From Halobacillus_A sp043497005 (GTDB lineage Bacteria; Bacillota; Bacilli; Bacillales; Halobacillaceae), in the NCBI RefSeq assembly GCF_043497005.1, contig NZ_JBIEKE010000001.1, positions 186,001-250,000 of the forward strand: a stretch of 64,000 nucleotides of DNA, read 5' to 3'. This document shows positions 33,956 through 40,773 of the stretch, piece by piece. The notes beneath the pieces were generated by a model. The model worked only from the letters and a program-made list of their open reading frames with translations, was not told the origin of the DNA and did not search any database. Positions within the stretch are counted from its first letter, which is position 1. The number at the start of each line of letters is the position of its first letter. A program made the position numbers and the translations under genes.

Positions 33956-36331
33956 TTGAGTGTGAAAAAGTTTTGGTCCATGGTGTTGATTGCAGTTTTA
34001 TGTACAGGCCTGTTTACCGCATCACCAGTTCCGAGTGTGTCGGCGGAACAGTCAACCAAAGAACACGCACATAGCGAAGGTCCGTTTGACTTAGCTGTCG
34101 CAAACGAAGAACGACTAATCGAAATGCTGAAGGAGCGCGGAGATATTCCTAATAAAGCATCTCCAGAGGAAGCGCAGCAGGGATTAGAAGAATTTTTGAA
34201 AAAGAAATCGGACAGCCTCAAAGAGCTGGATGACGATGGCGAGCTGAATGACGAAGAACAGAAGATTGAGGAGGAGATAAAAGAAAAACTGAAAAAAGGG
34301 AATAAAAACAAAGGAAAGGACAAAGCGAAAAAAGGGAAGAAGAACCTTGATTCCGTTGTAGAGGAGGACTATGACGGCGATATCCGTACCGATCAAGTGC
34401 TCGTCCTGTTAATGGAATTCCCGGATTTTAAAGCCGATCAAATTAAGTCAGAGGATACCGACATGTATTATGAAGAATACGTAAAAGAACACTACGAGGA
34501 TATGATTTTCGGCGATGAAGGGTATGAAGGGCCCGATGGCGAAAACCTCGTATCGATGAAGCAGTTTTATGAAGAACAGACCAGTGGAGCGTACACCGTT
34601 GAAGGAACGGTAGCTGGCTGGTACGAAGCTGAACATCCAGCCTCTTATTATGGAGCTAACGATCCTGAACCGGATGGAAGTGATAAGAACCCGCGTGCTC
34701 TTGTGAAAGAAGCCTTAGCAGCTGCAGCAGCGGACCCTGATTTGGATTTATCTCAATTTGATCAGGAGGATCGTTATGATCTGGATGGGGATGGTAATAC
34801 CCGCGAGCCGGATGGGCTCGTCGATCATTTAATGGTCGTTCATTCGTCCGTCGGGGAAGAAGCGGGTGGCGGTCAATTAGCGGGAGATGCGATCTGGTCA
34901 CACCGGTGGAATCTTGGCGGAGTATATGCGATTCCTGGAGCACCACAAGCTGAAGTGGGTTACTGGGGCGGTGGAATGGCCGCTTATGATTACACGATTG
35001 AGCCAGCCGACGGAGCAGCCGGCGTTTTCGCTCATGAGTATGCCCACGATCTCGGCCTCCCGGATGAGTACGACACGCAGTATTCCGGTGCCGGAGAGCC
35101 GGTAGCCTACTGGTCGATTATGTCGAGCGGCAGCTGGGCCGGGGACATTCCAGGCACAGAGCCAACGGGATTCAGCGCCTGGTCGAAGGAATACCTGCAG
35201 GCGGCACACGGCGGCAACTGGCTGAAATATGATGAAGTAGATATCGAGAACATTGATAAAAAAGGAATGGAGGTCCTGCTTGATCAGGCGAATACGAAAG
35301 GAACCAATTTAGATGCGATGCGTATTAATCTTCCGAATAAAGTGAGTGTGGTCAATACGCCGTACAGCGGGGAGTATCAATATTTCAGCGGCAGCGGAAA
35401 TAACCTTGATCACTCGGCTGAATTTAAAGTGGACTTAACGAATGGAGGAGGCGGACTCAGCTTTAAAGCGTGGTACGACATTGAAACCGATTGGGATTAT
35501 GGATCGGTCCAAGTGAAAGAAGAGGGTTCCGATGAGTGGGACGCTATTCCTGGTAACATTACGACTGACACTGACCCGCATGATCAGAATCCGGGTCACG
35601 GCATCACAGGTACATCCGACGGCTGGGTGGATGCCGTGTTTGATTTAAGTGATTATGCCGGTAAGAACATAGAGGTGAAAATTAATTACTGGACAGACGT
35701 AGCAGCTATTAACCCTGGTCTTTACGTGGACGACATTCGGGTAACCGCTGAAGGGACAGATACTGATTTACTTTTTGATGATGCAGAGGGAGAACCGAAA
35801 GTTACGTTAGACGGATTTACGAAAGACACCGGGGTGAAAAACTCGGAACACTACTATTTACTTGAATGGAGAAACCATCAAGGGGTAGATAAAGGACTTG
35901 GAAACATCCGCCGCGGCGCCAGCTTAATGTCTTATGATCCGGGCTTGGTCATCTGGTACGCCGATAATAAATATAGCGATAATTGGACAGGCTTCCACCC
36001 TGGAGAAGGCTATCTAGGGGTGGTCGATGCTGATCAGAAGGGAGTTTTCTGGGATAATGGAGACGCAGCATCCACTCGTTTCCAGGTGCACGACGCCGCT
36101 TTCAGCCTGCGGCATGATGAAAAAATGTTTATTGACTACCGTGACACGTTAGGAGGGACGATCGAAGATAAGCACAAACAGTTTGTGAAAAAATTCGATG
36201 ATAGCAAGAACTACTTAAACAAAGCGCTGCCGGATGCCGGACGCAACGTACCGAACTATGGGTTGAAGATGGAAGTTACGGGAGAAGCGAAAGATCGAAC
36301 AGTTGGAAAAGTTACAATTAAGAGAGATTAA
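33956..36331 (+). CDS. inhA: Secreted M6 metalloprotease (immune inhibitor A type)
   Basis: 791 residues from TTG 33956 (GGGAGAG about 7 nt before). Signal peptide KKFWSMVLIAVLCTGLF with cleavage near SVSA. An acidic/Lys-rich prosegment (about 60-140) precedes the M6 catalytic domain, whose zinc motif HEYAHDLGLPDEYD is near residue 359. A beta-sandwich region (about 465-600) follows. InhA-type enzymes degrade extracellular proteins, including host antimicrobial peptides in pathogens; in a free-living halophile nutrition is likelier. Acidic composition throughout (DDDGELNDEEQKIEEEIKE). Confidence 0.9.
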   Translation: MSVKKFWSMVLIAVLCTGLFTASPVPSVSAEQSTKEHAHSEGPFDLAVANEERLIEMLKERGDIPNKASPEEAQQGLEEFLKKKSDSLKELDDDGELNDEEQKIEEEIKEKLKKGNKNKGKDKAKKGKKNLDSVVEEDYDGDIRTDQVLVLLMEFPDFKADQIKSEDTDMYYEEYVKEHYEDMIFGDEGYEGPDGENLVSMKQFYEEQTSGAYTVEGTVAGWYEAEHPASYYGANDPEPDGSDKNPRALVKEALAAAAADPDLDLSQFDQEDRYDLDGDGNTREPDGLVDHLMVVHSSVGEEAGGGQLAGDAIWSHRWNLGGVYAIPGAPQAEVGYWGGGMAAYDYTIEPADGAAGVFAHEYAHDLGLPDEYDTQYSGAGEPVAYWSIMSSGSWAGDIPGTEPTGFSAWSKEYLQAAHGGNWLKYDEVDIENIDKKGMEVLLDQANTKGTNLDAMRINLPNKVSVVNTPYSGEYQYFSGSGNNLDHSAEFKVDLTNGGGGLSFKAWYDIETDWDYGSVQVKEEGSDEWDAIPGNITTDTDPHDQNPGHGITGTSDGWVDAVFDLSDYAGKNIEVKINYWTDVAAINPGLYVDDIRVTAEGTDTDLLFDDAEGEPKVTLDGFTKDTGVKNSEHYYLLEWRNHQGVDKGLGNIRRGASLMSYDPGLVIWYADNKYSDNWTGFHPGEGYLGVVDADQKGVFWDNGDAASTRFQVHDAAFSLRHDEKMFIDYRDTLGGTIEDKHKQFVKKFDDSKNYLNKALPDAGRNVPNYGLKMEVTGEAKDRTVGKVTIKRD

Positions 36332-36337
36332 CGATAA

Positions 36338-36377
36338 ACGAGCATGGAAGCGGTTGAGCTTCCATGCTCGTTTTTTA
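36338..36377 (+). terminator. Strong intrinsic terminator after inhA
   Basis: ACGAGCATGGAAGC and GCTTCCATGCTCGT form a perfect 14-bp stem, followed by TTTTTATTTT. Confidence 0.92.
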
Positions 36378-36391
36378 TTTTAAATGTAAAA

Positions 36392-36504
36392 TGTCAGAAT
36401 AAGCGGATCAATTGGCAGAAAAATATCTTATAATGTCAGAATTATTCATCCAAATGTCAGAAAAACAAGCTCAAATGTCAGAAATAACCCTTGAAATGTC
36501 AGAA
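36392..36504. repeat. Six TGTCAGAA repeats at exact 21-bp spacing
   Basis: TGTCAGAA (one copy TGGCAGAA) starts at 36392, 36413, 36434, 36455, 36476 and 36497. Each 8-nt unit is followed by an unrelated AT-rich 13-nt spacer. Exact 21-bp phasing equals two helical turns. As at 2569, the array begins just after a strong terminator. The shared TCAG core and 13-nt spacers suggest the same class of element. Confidence 0.92.
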
Positions 36505-36614
36505 TGAATACAAGTCCTCGCTCCTATATAGTACTTCTCTACTGGAAAAAATTATGATAGTATGACATTTCACTAGTCATTACCGTTTCATAGTTAAATA
36601 GAGGAGATGGACAA

Positions 36615-37319
36615 ATGAACAAACGAATGATTCTAGCCATGATAATGCTCGCTTTGCTCTTGGCAGGCTGCGTAAAAGGGGATTTTGCAGTAAAAATTAA
36701 TAAAGATGGCAGCGGCGTTAACACCATTACGATAGGAGTCGAAGAAGTCACATTCGCTCAGTTTGGCGGAGACGAGGGAATGCTGGATGAAACAAATCAA
36801 GATTTAGAAGCACAAGGATACACAATTGAAGAGCTTGATGAAGAAGGCTACATAGGCATTACGGCGACAAAGGAATTTGAAGATGCAGGAGAGATGGACT
36901 TTATTCCCGATACCGATACTATCGACCAGGCCGACATGGATGCTTCTGCTGCGGAGGAAGACATCAACTTTTCAGTAGAGGAAGGATTTTTTACTGACAC
37001 GTATCGACTCGAGGGTTCTTTTGATTTAGAAGGAGCGTTTGATTTAGGCGGTGTCGAGCAGATGATCGCGAACCAAATGGATCTTACCTTTACCCTTGAT
37101 CTGCCGATTCAGGCGAAGGAGCATAATGCTGATGAGGAAGACGGCAGCGTACTGGCCTGGGACATTAATCCAACGGGTAGTAATGACATTATGGTCGAAG
37201 CGGATGCTCCGAATGTAAGGAACATTATCATAGTTGGAGTCGCAGCGCTTGCGGTGATTGGCGTTGTAATTTTTCTAGTGATGCGTAAAAAAGGGAAGCC
37301 AAATAAGGAGGGACAGTAA
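36615..37319 (+). CDS. Membrane-anchored lipoprotein (LppM/DUF3153-like)
   Basis: 234 residues. Lipobox LLLAGC at about 15-20 predicts lipidation at Cys; a beta-rich domain follows (FAVKINKDGSGVNTITIGVE), an acidic middle (DADMDASAAEED-like) and a C-terminal helix (NIIIVGVAALAVIGVVIFLV) with a basic tail. Lipid anchor plus C-terminal helix is the LppM-like layout. Role unknown. GAGGAGATGGAC precedes ATG. Its stop overlaps the next start by 1 bp. Confidence 0.75.
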   Translation: MNKRMILAMIMLALLLAGCVKGDFAVKINKDGSGVNTITIGVEEVTFAQFGGDEGMLDETNQDLEAQGYTIEELDEEGYIGITATKEFEDAGEMDFIPDTDTIDQADMDASAAEEDINFSVEEGFFTDTYRLEGSFDLEGAFDLGGVEQMIANQMDLTFTLDLPIQAKEHNADEEDGSVLAWDINPTGSNDIMVEADAPNVRNIIIVGVAALAVIGVVIFLVMRKKGKPNKEGQ

Positions 37320-37531
37320 TGAAGGTAGTAACGAACAAATATTTTATCAGTGCTTCGATTGTACTTGTGACGCTGCTGCTCGTCGTAAGCTTTTTACTCA
37401 TGACGAGCAGCTATTTCAATACGAAGGAAATTAATAGATTTACTTCTCAATGCTACGACCATGGGGGAGAAGTCATCCTTGAGATTCATAATAATTTCAC
37501 TAATGATTATTCATTTGAATGTAAAAGGTAA
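37319..37531 (+). CDS. Small secreted or anchored protein, unknown
   Basis: 70 residues with one N-terminal helix (ISASIVLVTLLLVVSFLLM) and a short extracytoplasmic part containing two Cys (QCYDHGG, SFECKR) that could form a disulfide. Overlaps the lipoprotein gene by 1 bp (TAATG), so the two are translationally coupled. No family recognised. Confidence 0.7.
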   Translation: MKVVTNKYFISASIVLVTLLLVVSFLLMTSSYFNTKEINRFTSQCYDHGGEVILEIHNNFTNDYSFECKR

Positions 37532-37537
37532 AAAACA

Positions 37538-37567
37538 TTGACAAAGTTACCGTAGCCGGCGTATAAA
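37538..37567 (+). promoter_or_regulatory. Sigma-A promoter for leader and mutS2-like gene
   Basis: TTGACA (37538-37543), 18-bp spacer, TATAAA (37562-37567). Transcription would start about 37575, in front of the small hairpin ATACCAT/ATGGTAT (37574-37596). Confidence 0.75.
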
Positions 37568-37614
37568 TAAAGCATACCATTCTGCAACTATGGTATCTAA
37601 AAGGAGATTGTTTT

Positions 37615-37638
37615 ATGAGTGTGTATGTTCTTAACTAA
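37615..37638 (+). CDS. Leader peptide MSVYVLN
   Basis: Seven codons and a stop: ATG AGT GTG TAT GTT CTT AAC TAA. AAAGGAG lies about 8 nt upstream. The GTTCTTAACTA of its last codons (37627-37637) is perfectly complementary to TAGTTAAGAAC at 37716-37726. Short, well-translated and followed by alternative hairpins and two terminators, it has the layout of the leader peptides that sense ribosome-stalling drugs before resistance genes. Role is inferred. Confidence 0.75.
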   Translation: MSVYVLN

Positions 37639-37784
37639 TACGTAATTGTATAATCCTTGCCCGTTCCAAAAACACCTGATCAACAGGTGCTCTTTGTGTT
37701 GAACGAAAGCAGGGGTAGTTAAGAACAGGCATACCCGATGATCAAAGGGAGAACTATGACGCGCCTGTCGTAGTTCTTTTTTTA
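37627..37784 (+). promoter_or_regulatory. Attenuator: leader pairing, antiterminator and first terminator
   Basis: Pairing 1: leader codons 37627-37637 with 37716-37726 (11 bp, extendable to GTAT/CATAC with a bulge). Pairing 2: ACAGGC (37725-37730) with GCCTGT (37763-37768), which would break the terminator. Terminator 1: AGAACTATGAC (37750-37760) with GTCGTAGTTCT (37767-37777), then TTTTTTT. Pairings 1 and 2 share bases, so a ribosome held on the leader would free the antiterminator. Another hairpin, CACCTG/CAGGTG, sits at 37673-37689. Confidence 0.78.
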
Positions 37785-37815
37785 TCTTTAATCTGCAGAA
37801 TGGTTGGTTGAGCAG

Positions 37816-37857
37816 CCACAGCAGGGAGGAGTATATCCGCCTGCTGTGGTTTTTTTG
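37816..37857 (+). terminator. Second leader terminator
   Basis: CCACAGCAGG (37816-37825) and CCTGCTGTGG (37840-37849) form a perfect 10-bp stem, followed by TTTTTTT, only about 30 bp before the mutS2-like start. Together with terminator 1 this gives two stops before the gene. Confidence 0.85.
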
Positions 37858-37887
37858 TATGTAAAAATAAATAAAGGAGAATGACCA

Positions 37888-39813
37888 TTGAATAAACAAG
37901 CGATTCACAAATTAGGGTTTGATCAGATCGTGAAAGAAATCAGCTCTTATGCGTTAACGAATAAAGGAAAACAAACGATTCAAGCATTAGAACCAATGAC
38001 GGAGCGGAGGCGGATCGAACGGTCGTTTCAGGAAATTAAAGAAGCCGCTGCGATTCTTACCCTCAACTCAAGCGTTCCGATTTATTCGCTTGATTCCGTC
38101 ACTCGATCTTTAGAAGAAGGAGAAAAAGGGAGGTACATCCGCGTGGAGGCCCTCAGCCGTATGATCGAATTTCTCGATCACTGCCGTAAGCTGAAAAAGT
38201 TTATGGACGATAAAGGGTATGCGGCCCCTACGATTTCCGTTTACGTCGATTCAATGGAGGACCTCACAGAGCTTGAGGAAGAGCTGCGCCGCTGTTTAAA
38301 GAATGGGCAGATTGATGATTACGCGACAAAAGCGCTGCTTAAACTGCGCAGAGACCTGCAGCAGGAGCAGACAAAACTGAGAAACCGGGCGCAGGAGCTT
38401 TTGAAAAAACGCGCGTCGGTTCTGCAGGAGCAGATGATTGTTGAGAAAAATGGACGACTCACCCTTCCGGTGAAAAGAGAGCACCGTCAAAAGTTGAAGG
38501 GGGCAGTGATGGACCAGTCGTCCTCAGGTGCCACGCTTTTTATCGAGCCAGCGGAGCTTGCGGATCGGCAGGCATCCATTGAGCAGCTGAGATTTTCTGA
38601 GCAGCATGAAGTGGAACAGATTATGTACTATTTAACAGGCCTCGTCCTTGAGCATAAACCGGCGATTCAGCTTGCCATTGACGTTATGCACCAGTACGAT
38701 GTGATTTTTGCAAAAGCGAAATACGCAAAAGTGATTGCCGCTCATCCTCCTCAGTTAAATGAAGACAACGTCATCTCGCTCATTGATGCACGGCATCCGC
38801 AGCTCGGTCAAGAAGCGGTCCCTTTAACGATTACCATGAAGGAAAAGGATCAGGCTTTAATGATTACAGGGCCGAATACAGGTGGTAAGACCGTTACGCT
38901 GAAAACAACAGGCCTGCTGACGATGATGGCCCAGGCCGGATTATGGATTCCGGCAAGCGCAGCGTCCAATGTAATGATTTATGACGACATCTTTTGCGAT
39001 ATTGGCGACGGGCAGAGCATTGAAGCCAACTTAAGCACGTTCAGCTCCAGACTCGTCAATATTATTGACATTCTCCGAAAAGCGGGGTCGTGTACACTGG
39101 CTTTAATCGATGAGATTGGCTCAGGAACGGAGCCGAATGAAGGCATGGGTCTGGCCCAGGCGATTTTAGAGCAGCTTGTTGAGAAAAAAGCAAAGCTTAT
39201 GGTAACGACGCATTTTACCGAGATGAAGGAGCTTGCGAACAAACGCGAAGATTTTATCAATGGATCGATGTCATTTGATTTAGAAACGCTGCAGCCGACG
39301 TATCGACTCGTGATCGGCGAAGCAGGAGAGAGCCAGGCCTTTCAAATTGCATTAAAGCTCGAACTCCATCCATCCATTATTGAGCGGGCTCATGAAGTCA
39401 CCTATCAGGAAAAGGGAAGCTATGCTGTAGAGGAGTCCCTTTTGAAGAGCAATGAAATGAAACAGCAAATCATCGTGAACCGTTATGTGAAAAAGAAACC
39501 AGCCGCTCCTAAAGAGAGCGCTGTGACTCACTTTAACATGGGTGACAACGTGAAAGTGAAAGCGACAGGAGAAACGGTGATTGTTTATAAAGGACCGGAC
39601 GAAAATGGCGACTATATCGTGCAGCAGAAGGGAGAAAAGCTGAAGATCAATTATAAACGTCTAGAGCTCTATATCCGTGCAGAAGAGCTATACCCGGCGG
39701 ATTACGATTTTGATATTATTTTTAAATCAAAGGAATATCGTAAAGTGAGGAAGCAGCTCGATCGTAAGCATGTCGAGGGGCTGACAATTGAGGATGAGGA
39801 CTTTAAGCGTTAA
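37888..39813 (+). CDS. MutS2-like ATPase lacking the Smr nuclease domain
   Basis: 641 residues, against about 785 in B. subtilis MutS2. The clamp/lever part (about 1-300) contains paired coiled coils (LRRDLQQEQTKLRNRAQELL) and KREHRQKLKGAVMDQSSSGATLF, a MutS2 hallmark. The ATPase has Walker A GPNTGGKT (about 328), Walker B LALIDEIGSGTEP (about 404) and VTTHFTEMKELA. A KOW-like segment (GDNVKVKATGETVIVYKGPD) is kept but the C-terminal Smr domain is absent. MutS2 splits collided ribosomes in B. subtilis. Here the leader peptide and two terminators suggest induction when translation stalls. TTG start after AAAGGAG. Not the housekeeping MutS2. Confidence 0.85.
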   Translation: MNKQAIHKLGFDQIVKEISSYALTNKGKQTIQALEPMTERRRIERSFQEIKEAAAILTLNSSVPIYSLDSVTRSLEEGEKGRYIRVEALSRMIEFLDHCRKLKKFMDDKGYAAPTISVYVDSMEDLTELEEELRRCLKNGQIDDYATKALLKLRRDLQQEQTKLRNRAQELLKKRASVLQEQMIVEKNGRLTLPVKREHRQKLKGAVMDQSSSGATLFIEPAELADRQASIEQLRFSEQHEVEQIMYYLTGLVLEHKPAIQLAIDVMHQYDVIFAKAKYAKVIAAHPPQLNEDNVISLIDARHPQLGQEAVPLTITMKEKDQALMITGPNTGGKTVTLKTTGLLTMMAQAGLWIPASAASNVMIYDDIFCDIGDGQSIEANLSTFSSRLVNIIDILRKAGSCTLALIDEIGSGTEPNEGMGLAQAILEQLVEKKAKLMVTTHFTEMKELANKREDFINGSMSFDLETLQPTYRLVIGEAGESQAFQIALKLELHPSIIERAHEVTYQEKGSYAVEESLLKSNEMKQQIIVNRYVKKKPAAPKESAVTHFNMGDNVKVKATGETVIVYKGPDENGDYIVQQKGEKLKINYKRLELYIRAEELYPADYDFDIIFKSKEYRKVRKQLDRKHVEGLTIEDEDFKR

Positions 39814-39994
39814 TTAAAAACCAGCATGCGATGAATATAAGTAGGAAGATTCCGACGCCGAGCATACTGTAGCCATACCCTTTCCATTCGGAGACCTTTT
39901 CTCCTTTCCATCGTTTAAGGTCCGGATAAATGAGGCCGATCCCCCAGAGGGAGAGAGTACCGATCATCATTAAAAAAGCAATTAGGATTTCCAT
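39803..39994 (-). CDS. Small two-helix membrane protein
   Basis: 63 residues from ATG 39994 (MEILIAFLMMIGTLSLWGIG), with AAGGAAGTG before it; the longer frame to 40045 has no ribosome site. Two helices flank YPDLKRWKGEKVSEWKGYGY. Its last 11 bp overlap the 3' end of the mutS2-like gene on the other strand. Function unknown. No feature is seen in 39995-40171 beyond the T-box promoter. Confidence 0.7.
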   Translation of the reverse strand: MEILIAFLMMIGTLSLWGIGLIYPDLKRWKGEKVSEWKGYGYSMLGVGIFLLIFIACWFLINA

Positions 39995-40171
39995 GAGTTC
40001 ACTTCCTTTGTTATTAAATAGACAAGTGAGCTGAAGATGAAACATGTTTTAACTCAGCTTGTAGAGAAGCCTTCGCTTTCTCTTCTATAAGAGTGTCGCC
40101 GTTTCCTGAAACCCTTTTTCACCAGTCAGAGATGATGCTGTTTCATCTGCATAATTTTCTGAAAATGACTA

Positions 40172-40200
40172 TTGACTTTATCTCGTACCTTGTGTATATT
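40172..40200 (+). promoter_or_regulatory. Sigma-A promoter of thrS leader
   Basis: TTGACT (40172-40177), 17-bp spacer, TATATT (40195-40200), about 20 bp before the first T-box. Confidence 0.75.
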
Positions 40201-40220
40201 ATTTACAATTATAGAAAAGC

Positions 40221-40466
40221 CAAGAAGAGGACACGGGTTATGTGCAGCGGTTGAAAGAGAGGGGAGAAAAGGTGAGAGCTCCCTAGCCTGACGCAGATAG
40301 CTTACCACCTCGGAGCTGTGCTGGGGAAGCTTGAGTAACCAGCATCGTCCTCGCAACGTTATTGCGCCAATTAAGCGGTACCATTTCAGTGGTATCATTT
40401 GGGTGGAACCACGGGTTATGTTTCCAACGCACTCGTCCCTTTTTATAAGGGATGGGTGCGTTTTTT
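40221..40466 (+). promoter_or_regulatory. T-box leader 1 (threonine type)
   Basis: The T-box sequence GGTGGAACCACGGGT is at 40402-40416. A terminator follows (AACGCACTCGTCCC against GGGATGGGTGCGTT, then T). Stem I contains CTTACC then CGGAGCTG; the ACC at 40304-40306 fits a threonine specifier. T-box leaders let transcription continue when the cognate tRNA is uncharged. Specifier assignment is by comparison with copy 2. Confidence 0.92.
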
Positions 40467-40486
40467 AATGAAAAATACATAGCGTA

Positions 40487-40727
40487 GATGAGGACAATAG
40501 TTTTTCTGACCGGTTAACAGAGAGGGGTGAGGGCTGAGATCACCCTAACGCAGGAGAATCACTTACCCCCTTGGAGCTGCACTGGTGAAGGAATAGTAAT
40601 CAGTGCCGTCTTAACGACGATACCGTTAGTAATGAAGCCGCTTCGTCTTAGGTTTGGACGGGCGGAAAATTGGGTGGAACCACGGGTAGAACACACACTC
40701 GTCCCTGTTTAGGGAGAGTGTGTGTTT
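40487..40727 (+). promoter_or_regulatory. T-box leader 2 (threonine type)
   Basis: Second complete copy: T-box GGTGGAACCACGGGT at 40673-40687, terminator ACACACACTC/GAGTGTGTGT with a T run, and stem I CTTACC then TTGGAGCTG with ACC at 40565-40567. Tandem T-boxes upstream of a threonyl-tRNA synthetase are known from B. subtilis thrZ. Confidence 0.92.
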
Positions 40728-40773
40728 TTTATTTTGAGGTGTAGTTAAGCCGAATTCAAAAGGAGTGGTTCAC

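Noticed and set aside
34184..35209. Several long frames antisense to inhA
   Set aside because: They are shadows of the protease's codon use; no ribosome sites or domain signatures.
36392..36504. CRISPR-like array
   Set aside because: 8-nt units and 13-nt spacers; no cas genes; exact helical phase suggests a binding array instead.
37597..37908. 103-codon minus-strand frame across the leader region
   Set aside because: It spans two terminators and the leader peptide; no ribosome site.
40126..40712. Open frames across the thrS leader (both strands)
   Set aside because: They overlap two clear T-box leaders with conserved T-box sequence and terminators.
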